A stretch of 64,000 nt of DNA from JABDMD01 sp965203475 (GCA_965203475.1 OZ241890.1:1736001-1800000), one strand, 5' to 3'. Positions 45,849 through 55,059 are shown, counted from the stretch's first letter. Program-made: numbers and translations. The notes: generated from the sequence alone by a model not told the origin.

Positions 45849-46526
45849 ATGTCTCAAAGTTCTGGTGAAGTAGCAAATACCACTGCTGTTAATGATTTAG
45901 TAACAGATTGGTCAGATGAAAAAGAGGTGTTTAGAGTCCACTGGGGCAAAGCCATGATGTGGATTTTCTTACTGAGTGACACTTTTATTTTTACATCTTT
46001 CCTAGTCGGGTATATGAAGGTACGCACAAGCTCAACTATTCCTTGGCCCAATTCGAGTGAAATATTTGCCTTAAGTTTTGGTGGCGACCCTATTCCCCTT
46101 ATTCTTATTGCGATCATGACCTTTGTGCTCATTACCAGTAGCGGCACCATGGCACTGGCAGTAAATTACGGCTATCGCAAAGATCGCGGCAAAACAGCTG
46201 CGCTTTTAATTGTAACCGCACTACTAGGCTTAACCTTTGTCGGCATGCAAGCTTTTGAGTGGACTAAATTAATTGTAGATGAAGGTGTAAGACCTTGGGG
46301 TAACCCCTTTGGCGCACCTCAGTTTGGTGCTTGCTTCTTTATGATTACAGGATTCCACGGAGGCCACGTGTCGGGAGGGGTGATCTATCTAACCTACGTC
46401 GCGATTGGAGTATTAAATGGGCGATATGAAGAAAAAGGCTACGATATCGTAGAAATTTGTGGTCTTTACTGGCACTTCGTTGATTTAGTTTGGGTATTTA
46501 TTTTCGCATTCTTTTATCTTTGGTGA
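45849..46526 (+). CDS. Cytochrome c oxidase subunit III-like protein, second copy
   Basis: A 225-residue second subunit III-like protein with helices and the typical CFFMITGFHGGHVSGGVIY near residue 157 and EICGLYWHFVDLVWVFIF at the end. AGGAATA precedes the ATG. It is diverged from the first copy, so both are likely parts of the same complex. Confidence 0.9.
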   Translation: MSQSSGEVANTTAVNDLVTDWSDEKEVFRVHWGKAMMWIFLLSDTFIFTSFLVGYMKVRTSSTIPWPNSSEIFALSFGGDPIPLILIAIMTFVLITSSGTMALAVNYGYRKDRGKTAALLIVTALLGLTFVGMQAFEWTKLIVDEGVRPWGNPFGAPQFGACFFMITGFHGGHVSGGVIYLTYVAIGVLNGRYEEKGYDIVEICGLYWHFVDLVWVFIFAFFYLW

Positions 46527-46535
46527 GGTTTAACC

Positions 46536-46901
46536 ATGGCAGCAGAAGAAGGACAACAGCATCCTCTAAGTATTTATCTCTGGATTTGGATTCTACTATT
46601 TGTATTAAGTACGTTTTCCTACCTAGTAGATTATTATCAATTACAAGGGCTTTGGCGATGGAATTTAGTATTAATCTTTATGATGCTAAAAGCAGGTTTC
46701 ATTGTAGCGATCTTTATGCATATGGCATGGGAAAGAGTCACACTCATAACAGCCATACTGGTGCCTCCTGTAGTCTTATTAGTATTAGTTGCATTGATGT
46801 CAATTGAAGGCAGATACACGCATATTTCACGTGCTGTGTTTTTTGGATTAGACGAGGCTCCCGTTGTAGAACATCACGGACATGGAAAAGCTGCACATTA
46901 A
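46536..46901 (+). CDS. Cytochrome oxidase subunit IV-like protein
   Basis: A 121-residue protein with three predicted helices and the pattern MLKAGFIVAIFMHMAWERV near residue 50, typical of bacterial oxidase subunit IV (CyoD/CtaF-type). It ends in a His-rich tail EHHGHGKAAH. It closes the oxidase genes proper. Confidence 0.87.
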   Translation: MAAEEGQQHPLSIYLWIWILLFVLSTFSYLVDYYQLQGLWRWNLVLIFMMLKAGFIVAIFMHMAWERVTLITAILVPPVVLLVLVALMSIEGRYTHISRAVFFGLDEAPVVEHHGHGKAAH

Positions 46902-46941
46902 TTTACATTCGTACATCACACTACAATAACTGAACTATACA

Positions 46942-47553
46942 ATTTGCGCTCTACGTAATCTTTTACTAATACTTCTCCTAAGCAATTTATTAGCACCAAA
47001 TGCTTTTGCTCATGGAGGAGTATTTTTAGAAGATGATGTATGCCTAATTCAAATCGGTTTTTTCCAAGCCCATTTCAAAATTTATCAGCCCCTCGTGCGT
47101 CAACATGAGGAATTTTGTGAGGATATTCCTGTCGTATCAGAGAGCGTGTTTATTATGGAGTTTCTACACGATGGTCTTAGAGAAATGCCGGTAGACTTTC
47201 GAATCATTAAGGACACACAAAATTTAGGCAGGTTTGCAAAACTAGAAGACATACAAAAAATTGAGGACATCGAGAAACCTACGGTGCATTATCAAGCTCC
47301 GCAACTAGGGCGTGATGGACTACTGATGGCATTGCACACCTTTAGTGAACAAGGAGACTATATCGGCATTGTCACGGCCAAAAACCCAAGCAATGAAAAA
47401 AAATATATTGCTGTGTTTCCTTTCCAAGTGGGCATTTCAAACCTTGGGTATTTCCCGTTGTTTATTGGAATTGCGATATTTGTACAATTAAATTATTGGC
47501 TAATGAGCAGTGGTTATTCAAAAATTCGCCATTATTTAAAACATGAAATTTAA
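46942..47553 (+). CDS. Exported membrane-anchored protein of unknown function
   Basis: The open frame extends upstream of the first GTG (47095) to a stop at 46927. The added part is a clear signal peptide (CALRNLLLILLLSNLL, then APNAFAHGG), so translation must begin near 46930-46942, at CTG or ATT, since no ATG exists. The mature protein has a Gly/Val start, a conserved-looking core (FQAHFKIYQP) and one C-terminal membrane helix near IAIFVQLNYWLM. It is embedded in the oxidase locus and may help assembly, but I do not recognise the family. Confidence 0.6.
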   Translation: MCALRNLLLILLLSNLLAPNAFAHGGVFLEDDVCLIQIGFFQAHFKIYQPLVRQHEEFCEDIPVVSESVFIMEFLHDGLREMPVDFRIIKDTQNLGRFAKLEDIQKIEDIEKPTVHYQAPQLGRDGLLMALHTFSEQGDYIGIVTAKNPSNEKKYIAVFPFQVGISNLGYFPLFIGIAIFVQLNYWLMSSGYSKIRHYLKHEI

Positions 47554-47956
47554 GCTTACGTCCATAATAATATTTATGCTCCTGGTAGTTACACTTCCAC
47601 AAGTTTTACTTGCTGAAGTGGCTAATCTGCGGAGTAAAACATCAGATAATGGGCATTTTATTATCGAATACACAAGTAAATTAAAACCCATAAAAATCAA
47701 CACCATGCATGCATGGATTCTCCATGTAAAAGATAAAAATAATACACCTGTGACTGATGCAAAAATTACAGTAGAGGGTGGCATGCCAGAGCACAACCAT
47801 GGCCTCCCAACACAACCACAAGTGACCAAGAATCTTGGAAACGGTGATTATTTACTGGAAGGACTTCGATTTCATATGGGCGGATGGTGGACAGTTTCAA
47901 TGAACATCGAGCATGCAGAACTCAACGATACCGTAACCTTTGATTTGAATTTGTAA
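47543..47956 (+). CDS. YtkA/FixH-like periplasmic protein
   Basis: A 137-residue exported protein: signal peptide through VLLAEV, then a beta-sandwich with HAWILHVKDKNNTPVTDAKITVEGGMPEHNHGLPTQP near residue 52, ending RFHMGGWWTVSMNIEH. The HNHGLPT pattern is that of YtkA-like copper-associated domains. Its position after the oxidase genes suggests a part in copper delivery or assembly, which is inference. It overlaps the previous gene by 11 bases. Confidence 0.8.
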   Translation: MKFKLTSIIIFMLLVVTLPQVLLAEVANLRSKTSDNGHFIIEYTSKLKPIKINTMHAWILHVKDKNNTPVTDAKITVEGGMPEHNHGLPTQPQVTKNLGNGDYLLEGLRFHMGGWWTVSMNIEHAELNDTVTFDLNL

Positions 47957-47964
47957 TTATTTAC

Positions 47965-49251
47965 ATGGGCCAAAAGCTCCAAAGCCTATTCGTTATTGCA
48001 TTTATTGTTATCGCAACAGTCGTTTTATTTTGGGGCCACAAACTAAATACTTATCTACTTGATTGGTCTGAACAAGAGTTAGCCATTATTGAGTCTCTGT
48101 GGATTGAGTCCTTACCCCCCAAACCATTGCAACCTAGCAATGGTGTTGCCGACAATGTTTCAGCTGCAAAATTTGGTCATCTGCTATTCTTCGATACACG
48201 TTTTAGTGGCAATGGTGCAGTTTCTTGCGCAAGCTGTCATCAGCCAGAAAAATTTTTCACTGACGGATTGCAATTTGCCCAGGGCGTACAAATTGGCATT
48301 CGTCATACCATGGGTTTACCAGGCCTTGCGTATAGTCCCTGGTTTTTCTGGGATGGACGCAAAGATAGTCTCTGGTCTCAAGCGCTCTCACCATTGGAAA
48401 ATACATTAGAGCATGCGAGTTCGCGCATAAAAGTTGCAAAGTTAATATCAAAGGATAAGCAGTATCGCACGTTGTATGAACATCTATTTGGACCCCTACC
48501 CGATATTTCAAATGAAAAAAGATTTCCGAGTACAGCTGATGCAATTGCACAAAATAAAGAATGGCAGTTGATGACGCATGATGACCAAAATACCATTACT
48601 ACAATTTTTGTGAATATTGCAAAATCACTAGCTGCCTATCAAAGATTATTAGTTCATGGCCCCTCTCGTTTCGATATGTTTGTAGAAGAGTTACAAACTG
48701 TTAATCGTGGAGATCAACCATACGCTCTTACTCTTGATGAACAAAACGGCTTACGACTCTTCATAGGTAAAGCACAATGTATTAATTGTCATAATGGACC
48801 ATTGTTTACAAATCATGAATTTCATAACACTGGTTTGTTATCAGCGAAAGGAATGCTGCCCAGTCAAGGACGTGTTGCAGGTGTACGAATGACGACTGAA
48901 GATTTTTTTAATTGTTTAGGTAAGTATAGCGATGCAACGGAGGATGAATGCTTCGAACTTCGTTTCGCAAAATTTGGTGACGAATTAATGGGCAGCCATA
49001 AAGTGCCTTCATTAAGAAACGCGGCTGATACTGCGCCCTATATGCATGCGGGGCAAATCGGTTCTTTAGAAGAAGTAATTGCGCACTACAATCAAGCCCC
49101 CTTGGCAATGATTGGGCACAATGAAACAAAGCCTTTAAATTTGAATAAATTTGAACAACTACAATTATTAAAATTTTTAGCGAGCCTATCTGGACCTCTA
49201 CAAACCGAACAAAAATGGCTTACACAACCCGAATTAGCATTTTACCCCTGA
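47965..49251 (+). CDS. Diheme cytochrome c peroxidase/MauG-like
   Basis: A 428-residue periplasmic protein with one N-terminal membrane anchor and two heme motifs, CASCHQ near residue 91 and CINCHN near residue 272, spaced as in the bacterial diheme peroxidase/MauG family. VPSLRNAADTAPYMHAGQ with the distal His/Met ligand region is also typical. It could reduce hydrogen peroxide with electrons from cytochrome c or perform a MauG-like oxidation. Its tail overlaps the convergent gene by ten bases. Confidence 0.9.
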   Translation: MGQKLQSLFVIAFIVIATVVLFWGHKLNTYLLDWSEQELAIIESLWIESLPPKPLQPSNGVADNVSAAKFGHLLFFDTRFSGNGAVSCASCHQPEKFFTDGLQFAQGVQIGIRHTMGLPGLAYSPWFFWDGRKDSLWSQALSPLENTLEHASSRIKVAKLISKDKQYRTLYEHLFGPLPDISNEKRFPSTADAIAQNKEWQLMTHDDQNTITTIFVNIAKSLAAYQRLLVHGPSRFDMFVEELQTVNRGDQPYALTLDEQNGLRLFIGKAQCINCHNGPLFTNHEFHNTGLLSAKGMLPSQGRVAGVRMTTEDFFNCLGKYSDATEDECFELRFAKFGDELMGSHKVPSLRNAADTAPYMHAGQIGSLEEVIAHYNQAPLAMIGHNETKPLNLNKFEQLQLLKFLASLSGPLQTEQKWLTQPELAFYP

Positions 49252-49994
49252 TCGTGAATTTCACAGGGACTACGTAGCTCTTCTGGTACCTCGGGTGGAC
49301 AGATTCCACATTGTTCATTTCCTGGAACGGCGAAATCAATTTTTTTCGGATAAGGCAAATCTAGAGTTTCCATTATTTTTACGAACTCTTGTTTGGTTTT
49401 TTGATTACCTAACCTTGGATTTCGGTTTTTTTCCTGCGCAATACTACTCACAAATCTTCCCTCGTAGTCATGTGCTGGATATACCAATGTTTCATCCGCG
49501 AGACTAAATAATTTTTGCTGGATACTGTCATACAAGGTTGCAGCATCGCCTGACTGAAAATCAGTTCGTCCACAAGCTTCAATCAATAAAGCATCTCCCG
49601 TGAATACCATTTGCTGTACTGCATTTTCAATTAGATATGCATAATGATGATCCGTATGCCCTGGGGTAAACAAAGGATGTAGTTCAATGTTGCCAATGTT
49701 AAATACATGGCCTTCTTCAATGTTAATGTCACTACAGGGTAAGTCGGCTTGTTTTGGGCAAACAATTTTACAACCTGTCTTGGCTTTTAGTTTATTTGCG
49801 CTGGTTAAGTGGTCTGCGTGTATATGAGTATCAATGGTGTAACTAAGGGTTAAATCAAATTTTTGTAAAACTTGTAAATCACGCTCAACCGTTTCTAATA
49901 CAGGGTCAATCAAGGCAGAAACACCTGTATCTGTGCAGGCCAGTAAATAGGTATAGGTAGACGAACTATCCTCAAACAGTTGCTGAAAAATCAT
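49242..49994 (-). CDS. ETHE1-like persulfide dioxygenase
   Basis: A 250-residue metallo-beta-lactamase-fold protein with metal ligands THIHADH near residue 56, TPGHTDHH near residue 110 and FTGDALLIEACGRTDFQSGD near residue 133, the signature of ETHE1-type persulfide dioxygenases that oxidise glutathione persulfide to sulfite. Glutathione synthesis (gshB) is encoded in the same window. It may be co-transcribed with the ferritin-like gene upstream, seven bases away. Confidence 0.87.
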   Translation of the reverse strand: MIFQQLFEDSSSTYTYLLACTDTGVSALIDPVLETVERDLQVLQKFDLTLSYTIDTHIHADHLTSANKLKAKTGCKIVCPKQADLPCSDINIEEGHVFNIGNIELHPLFTPGHTDHHYAYLIENAVQQMVFTGDALLIEACGRTDFQSGDAATLYDSIQQKLFSLADETLVYPAHDYEGRFVSSIAQEKNRNPRLGNQKTKQEFVKIMETLDLPYPKKIDFAVPGNEQCGICPPEVPEELRSPCEIHDQG

Positions 49995-50001
49995 TTGATT
50001 T

Positions 50002-50289
50002 TTATTTATGTGCGATTTCTTTTTCAGTAAACAAATAGTCTTTTAATTCTTTATCAAACATAGGATCCTGCCTGCGTATCCATTCCAGCACCATTGCCGC
50101 ATGTTCTTTCTCTTCATCACGGTTATGCGCAAGTATCGCTTTTAAATCATCATCTTTACAGGCATCTACACGTTGGTTATACCAATCAACCGCCTCCAGT
50201 TCTTCCATTAATGAAGTGATTGCGCGGTGCATATCTCGCGTTTCATCTGAAATCTCGTTAATGGGTTCATGATAACCTTCATTTGACAT
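50002..50289 (-). CDS. Encapsulated-ferritin-like protein (EncFtn) without cargo tail
   Basis: A 95-residue protein that matches the two-helix encapsulated ferritin family: EELEAVDWYNQRVDACKDD, then LAHNRDEEKEHAAMVLEW and RRQDPMFDKELKDYLF, with the Glu-x29-Glu-x2-His iron ligands in place. In known systems it is loaded into an encapsulin shell by a short C-terminal tag. Here the protein ends soon after LFTEKEIAHK without such a tag and no shell gene is nearby. AAGGAG before the ATG at 50289 decides the start. Confidence 0.85.
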   Translation of the reverse strand: MSNEGYHEPINEISDETRDMHRAITSLMEELEAVDWYNQRVDACKDDDLKAILAHNRDEEKEHAAMVLEWIRRQDPMFDKELKDYLFTEKEIAHK

Positions 50290-50391
50290 AGTGAACTCCT
50301 TATTATTCATTACTAAGAACTATCTAAGATTTTATAATTATCAAGATACCAATAAAACATTTTTAAAACATACATACAATAATATAAACGC

Positions 50392-51768
50392 ATGAATTAT
50401 GAAGTAATTGATGCCCATATCTATCCCGATGGGCAACTCGATGTATTATCGAAAATTGAAGTGAGCAGATTGCTTGATAGCAGTCAATCCAAATTATTTA
50501 AGCTGTTTAGAAACTCATCTCTGGCCGTTCTTAATTGTGGGAATCCTCTGGATGATGGACGCGAATTGTTGGAGCGTTACAAATCGTTTGATATTTCATT
50601 ATTACAAGAAGAAAAAGGCATTAGTTTGAAACTATGCAATGCTCCTGCTAATGCATTTGTCGATGGACAAATTATCAAAGGTATTGGTGAACATCTTTTT
50701 GCTGTATTGAGAGACTTAATTTATGTCAATAATGAAATTCATGCCAATCCTAATTTAGATTTGGGCAGCTCTGAGGGAATCACAGACGCCATATTCCATA
50801 TTTTACGAAATGCGGATGTGTTACATCCAAACGTTGATCCAAATTTAGTAGTGTGTTGGGGTGGCCATTCGATTGGTCGAGAAGAATATGATTACTCAAA
50901 AGAAGTCGGGTATGAACTTGGACTGCGTGGCATTGACATCTGTACTGGATGTGGTCCCGGTGCTATGAAAGGCCCCATGAAAGGAGCAGCGGTGGGACAT
51001 GCCAAGCAACGTATTAAAAATTCTCGATATTTAGGTTTAACCGAACCAGGAATTATTGCAGCAGAGCCGCCCAACCCTATTGTAAATAATTTGGTCATTT
51101 TGCCCGATATTGAAAAACGACTGGAAGCTTTTATGCGAATCGGTCATGCCATGATTGTGTTCCCGGGGGGCGTAGGTACTGCAGAAGAAATTATTTTCAC
51201 ACTTGGCGTGTTATTGGACCAAACCAACAAGGATCTACCTTTTCCCTTAATTTTTACGGGCCCTGAAACGGCAAGAAAGTATTTTGATGAAATCGATAAG
51301 TTTATAGGAAGTACATTAGGCAAAGCAGCCCAGCAATGCTACTCCATCATAATCAATGAACCATTAACCGTAGCAATACAAACACAAAATGCAATTACTG
51401 AGGTTAAAAATTATCGGGAAAAGAAAAATGATTCATTTTATTTTAATTGGTCTTTACAAACGGATTTAATACATCAACAGCCCTTTCATCCCACACATGA
51501 GAATATGCAATCTCTAGAACTTTGCACGGATATGAACTCTTCTTTGCTTGCTAAAAATTTGCGCAACGTACTTTCTGGAATCGTGTCTGGAAATGTGAAA
51601 GAAGAAGGAATCATCGCGGTTGAGCAACGAGGCCCATTTACAATTCGAGGAGAAGCAAATATTGTCAAGCCATTAGATAAGCTCTTGAAATCATTTGCAA
51701 CCATGCAGCGCATGAAAATGCCAGGACAAGAGTATGTTCCTTGTTATACACTTGAGTTTGCCAAATAA
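50392..51768 (+). CDS. ppnN: Pyrimidine/purine nucleotide 5'-monophosphate nucleosidase PpnN
   Basis: A 458-residue LOG-family protein with the active-site motifs GCGPGAMKGPMKGAA near residue 187 and MIVFPGGVGTAEEI near residue 254, plus the N- and C-terminal extensions that distinguish PpnN (YgdH). It splits nucleoside monophosphates to base and ribose 5-phosphate and is regulated by (p)ppGpp in E. coli. Confidence 0.92.
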   Translation: MNYEVIDAHIYPDGQLDVLSKIEVSRLLDSSQSKLFKLFRNSSLAVLNCGNPLDDGRELLERYKSFDISLLQEEKGISLKLCNAPANAFVDGQIIKGIGEHLFAVLRDLIYVNNEIHANPNLDLGSSEGITDAIFHILRNADVLHPNVDPNLVVCWGGHSIGREEYDYSKEVGYELGLRGIDICTGCGPGAMKGPMKGAAVGHAKQRIKNSRYLGLTEPGIIAAEPPNPIVNNLVILPDIEKRLEAFMRIGHAMIVFPGGVGTAEEIIFTLGVLLDQTNKDLPFPLIFTGPETARKYFDEIDKFIGSTLGKAAQQCYSIIINEPLTVAIQTQNAITEVKNYREKKNDSFYFNWSLQTDLIHQQPFHPTHENMQSLELCTDMNSSLLAKNLRNVLSGIVSGNVKEEGIIAVEQRGPFTIRGEANIVKPLDKLLKSFATMQRMKMPGQEYVPCYTLEFAK

Positions 51769-51783
51769 TTTTTTAAATAAACA

Positions 51784-52194
51784 ATGACACCACAACAAAT
51801 CCAACTAGTAAAAGATTCATGGGCACAAGTGTTGCCCATAAAAGAAGCTGCAGCCGACATGTTTTATACTCGTTTATTTGATACCTATCCTGAAGTACAG
51901 CCTTACTTTAAAGGCAACATGAAAGAACAAGGGAAAAAATTAATGGGAATGATTTCCACTGCAGTAAATGGCTTAGATAACTTTGAAGCTTTACTTGAGC
52001 CCGTAAAAGACTTAGGCCAACGTCATGTGAAGTACGGTGTAAAAAAAGAAGACTATGACAAAGTAGCAGAAGCCTTACTATGGACCTTAGAACAAGGATT
52101 GAAGGATAACTTTACATCTGAAGTTAAAGAAGCATGGTCGGTAACCTATACTGAAATTGCAAATGTAATGATACAAGGTGCCGAATACGAATAA
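51784..52194 (+). CDS. Single-domain bacterial globin
   Basis: A 136-residue globin with the distal region FYTRLFDTYPEVQPYFKG and the proximal His in LGQRHVKYGVKKEDY, near residue 85. It resembles Vitreoscilla-type haemoglobin and flavohaemoglobin globin domains without the reductase part. Roles in nitric oxide or oxygen handling are known for the family. The alkB-like gene overlaps its end. Confidence 0.92.
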   Translation: MTPQQIQLVKDSWAQVLPIKEAAADMFYTRLFDTYPEVQPYFKGNMKEQGKKLMGMISTAVNGLDNFEALLEPVKDLGQRHVKYGVKKEDYDKVAEALLWTLEQGLKDNFTSEVKEAWSVTYTEIANVMIQGAEYE

Positions 52195-52771
52195 GCGTTT
52201 TCACAATCTTCTTCCTAAAGATGGAAAAGTTTATTTCTTTCCTAATTTCATTCTCAATCAAGAACAACTGTTCTTTTCTATACAAAATTCCATTGTATGG
52301 AAACACGAACCTATCAAACTGTTTGGCAAAACCATACCACAGCCGCGTTTAACCGCTTGGATGGGTGATCAAGGTAAAGCCTATACTTATTCTGGAATTA
52401 CTATGTATCCATCCCCCTGGACTGATGAATTGTTGACAATAAAAAACGATATAGAACAATTCAGCCAAGCAAACTTCAATAGTGCCTTACTAAATTATTA
52501 TCGAGATGGCTCAGATAGTGTGGGCTGGCATCAGGACAATGAAAAGCAATTAGGGAAAAATCCTACCATTGGGTCGGTAAGCCTTGGAACTCCTCGCATT
52601 TTTCGCATGCAACATGTTAAAGATAAACAAAGCAAACTATCTATTCATTTGACACCTGGTAGTGTTTTACTCATGCAAGGAAAAACTCAGCACTATTGGA
52701 GACATTGTGTGCCAAAACAAAAAAACTGCGCCCAAGCTCGAATTAATATCACTTTTCGAAAAGTGAATTAA
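52178..52771 (+). CDS. alkB: AlkB-family 2-oxoglutarate dioxygenase
   Basis: A 197-residue Fe(II)/2-oxoglutarate dioxygenase that reverses alkylation of bases. Metal ligands are in SVGWHQDNE (H-x-D, near residue 110) and QHYWRHCVPK (distal His, near residue 170), and the cofactor is bound by ARINITFRKV with its two Arg. It resembles the AlkB homologue 2/3 type. It starts at GTG inside the globin gene (17-base overlap), so the pair is likely co-translated. Confidence 0.9.
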   Translation: MPNTNKRFHNLLPKDGKVYFFPNFILNQEQLFFSIQNSIVWKHEPIKLFGKTIPQPRLTAWMGDQGKAYTYSGITMYPSPWTDELLTIKNDIEQFSQANFNSALLNYYRDGSDSVGWHQDNEKQLGKNPTIGSVSLGTPRIFRMQHVKDKQSKLSIHLTPGSVLLMQGKTQHYWRHCVPKQKNCAQARINITFRKVN

Positions 52772-53316
52772 ATTTTTCCCTCCAATCCCATTTGGTAGTA
52801 CTTATGTGTAATATCTTTTTGGTTTTCCAGTAACCAATCAATATTAGGTTCATGATGCATGGCTTTGTGAATTGCATTGGCCATTGCTTTGCGATGTATA
52901 TCGAATAAAATTTTATGATCTAAATCATCTGCTTTGGACACTATAGGGTTTAACCAAACCGATACGATGATTCCAATATCATTGACTTTATCTTTGGGAA
53001 TATCACCTGCACGCACCGCATCTAAAACTCCGTTTGCAATAGCACCTTGCACTGTGCCCATTAAAATATTGGTGTAGCGTTCATCCTTTACGGTTACCTT
53101 ACTTACCATGAGTGTTGCAGGGCGAACTTGAATATCGGTATTCATAATTGCTAAAACTCGCGAGTGCCCTTTCACTTGATCCCCTAACAATGTGGCAAAA
53201 GCTGTACCTACTGGGCCATCCAATTCTCCAATGACCACTTCCGGTTCCGCAGCGGTGCCCGGCGGTCCACCCGCAACTAAGGACTCCCCTACACGCATAA
53301 CGATTCTTTCAGACAT
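52768..53316 (-). CDS. fae: Formaldehyde-activating enzyme
   Basis: A 182-residue protein with the Fae signature GPVGTAFATLLGDQVKGHSR near residue 34 and later NILMGTVQGAIANGVLD. Fae speeds condensation of formaldehyde with tetrahydromethanopterin in methylotrophs; Fae-like paralogues exist in other organisms. No other gene of that pathway is in the window, so the role here is uncertain. The ATG follows AGGAG. The stop overlaps that of the AlkB-like gene by four bases. Confidence 0.92.
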   Translation of the reverse strand: MSERIVMRVGESLVAGGPPGTAAEPEVVIGELDGPVGTAFATLLGDQVKGHSRVLAIMNTDIQVRPATLMVSKVTVKDERYTNILMGTVQGAIANGVLDAVRAGDIPKDKVNDIGIIVSVWLNPIVSKADDLDHKILFDIHRKAMANAIHKAMHHEPNIDWLLENQKDITHKYYQMGLEGKI

Positions 53317-53504
53317 GCTGTTCTCCTGTTGTAATAATGCTTATGTATTAGAAATTATAGAAAAAATATTCACGACATGAATGAAGATATTCGGAATACG
53401 CATCGAACTATTCAGCACATTTCACCCAACTATGGAATTCCAGGAACTGCAATATTCCACTACGCCAAGAATGTCTTCAGATCGATAAAGAATTGAGACA
53501 AAAA

Positions 53505-54371
53505 TTATAAAAGGCTGAGATGAGCAATCAATGGATTATGATCTGATGAATCAACCATGATGGTATCCGCATTTTTAATTGTAAAACCCCGCACAAAAAT
53601 ATAATCTAAACTATAACCAAATGTTTTTTTGCGATGATCTGACTTAAACGAAACTGAATGTAAATTTAAATCCGCAATTAATTCTTCAACCACATTAAGC
53701 CGCTTTTCTCGCCAAGTATTAAAATCACCTGAAGCAATAATTGGGCCATTATGCGCAGATAATATTTCTCGCAACTGATTAATTTGTTTTTCAAATTGTT
53801 TTGTGCCCAGACTAAAATTGATTGCGTGAATATTTGCAACAACTAATGTTTGGTCCGAATTTGCAATACCATATTTTGTAATATTGGTAGCTTTATTCGT
53901 TCTTAACCAAGGTTCTTTGGTTTGCAGACTGCAATGTATTAATGGTGCACTGTCACTAAATGTCATGACTCCAGTAATTTTGTCTGAGGATTGATACCCA
54001 TCTGCAAATGACCAATATTTATTTATGCCAAAGGTATTGGTGAAATTAGAATTTAATACCGCTTCTTGAATTAGCACTAAATTTTTATCTTGAGCAAACA
54101 ACTCAAGATCATTTATCCAAGATTTATCTTGTCCTTTTTTAATATTCCAGCTTAATAATTGAATATTGGCTGGATCAAGTTCATTATCTACATTATTTTC
54201 TTGCAATATAAGCTGATTCCTACAATCTGAAACATTATCGAGGACCTGGAATTTATGGGAAGCCAATATTGGGATCATAGATTCATCTGGCACGGTTTGA
54301 TGACTCGTACAACTACTTATCAAACACAAAGAAAGACCCAAGAATACGTTACGGAGATTATTATTTTTCAT
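53505..54371 (-). CDS. Endonuclease/exonuclease/phosphatase-family lipoprotein
   Basis: A 288-residue protein with signal and lipobox SLCLISSCTS, then the metal-dependent phosphohydrolase fold: LLSWNIKKGQDKSW near residue 69, LVLIQEAVLN near residue 95, IIASGDFNTWREKR near residue 210 and the closing SSDHNPLIAHL near residue 275. Catalytic Asp, Asn and His positions are present. Exported members act on nucleic acids, lipids or phosphate esters; the substrate is unknown. Confidence 0.85.
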   Translation of the reverse strand: MKNNNLRNVFLGLSLCLISSCTSHQTVPDESMIPILASHKFQVLDNVSDCRNQLILQENNVDNELDPANIQLLSWNIKKGQDKSWINDLELFAQDKNLVLIQEAVLNSNFTNTFGINKYWSFADGYQSSDKITGVMTFSDSAPLIHCSLQTKEPWLRTNKATNITKYGIANSDQTLVVANIHAINFSLGTKQFEKQINQLREILSAHNGPIIASGDFNTWREKRLNVVEELIADLNLHSVSFKSDHRKKTFGYSLDYIFVRGFTIKNADTIMVDSSDHNPLIAHLSLL

Positions 54372-54499
54372 AGGATTATTGTAGACAGAGCTACACCTTA
54401 TTTGTTCAATTACTGACTTTATTGGACAAAATTTAAGGTTATATGGGCCTATCTGAAGTAAGTATTAGATGTATAACTCAATTTTTATGATCTATTTTA

Positions 54500-54886
54500 T
54501 TATGTCCTTGGCCGCTTTTGATAGGTGCGATTTTGTGGAATAACACCACGCACCCCTCCTCTTGGATCTTCTACATCGCCTTTATAGCGTGGAATTAAAT
54601 GAATATGAGTGTGAGGTACCGACTGCCCAGCGGCTTCACTTACATTAATTCCAATATTGTATGAATCTGGTTGATGCTCTTTCTCAATTAATCGCTTAGC
54701 AATATGCACTGACTCCCATAACTCAGAAATTTCTTCCTGCGTACAATCGAAATAGTTTGGTACATGTCGATTTGGGACGATCAGCATATGTCCAGGTGAA
54801 GCGGGATACCGATCTTGACTAATAAAGGTAAATTCACCTTGATGAACCAAGTCATATTTTTTACAAAATATACAATTTGAAGACAT
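54500..54886 (-). CDS. HIT-family hydrolase
   Basis: A 128-residue histidine-triad protein with CIFCKKYD at the N-terminus (zinc-type pair) and the catalytic SVPHTHIHLIPRYKGD near residue 90. HIT proteins cleave nucleotide phosphoramidates or dinucleotides. It is the last gene of the AT-rich chromosomal part; the island begins after about 170 bases. Confidence 0.92.
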   Translation of the reverse strand: MSSNCIFCKKYDLVHQGEFTFISQDRYPASPGHMLIVPNRHVPNYFDCTQEEISELWESVHIAKRLIEKEHQPDSYNIGINVSEAAGQSVPHTHIHLIPRYKGDVEDPRGGVRGVIPQNRTYQKRPRT

Positions 54887-55059
54887 ATTCTTGTTTTTAT
54901 GAGATTTGATTATTTTATTAGAAATAAATCACAAGTATATAAGTACTAAAAACCATGTAAGTACATAGCAATAAATTTAATTTGGGAGCAAATAAATTAT
55001 TAAAAGAATAGCAAGCAAAACTGCTATTTTAAAAACAGTCGATTTTTAAACATATTGCA

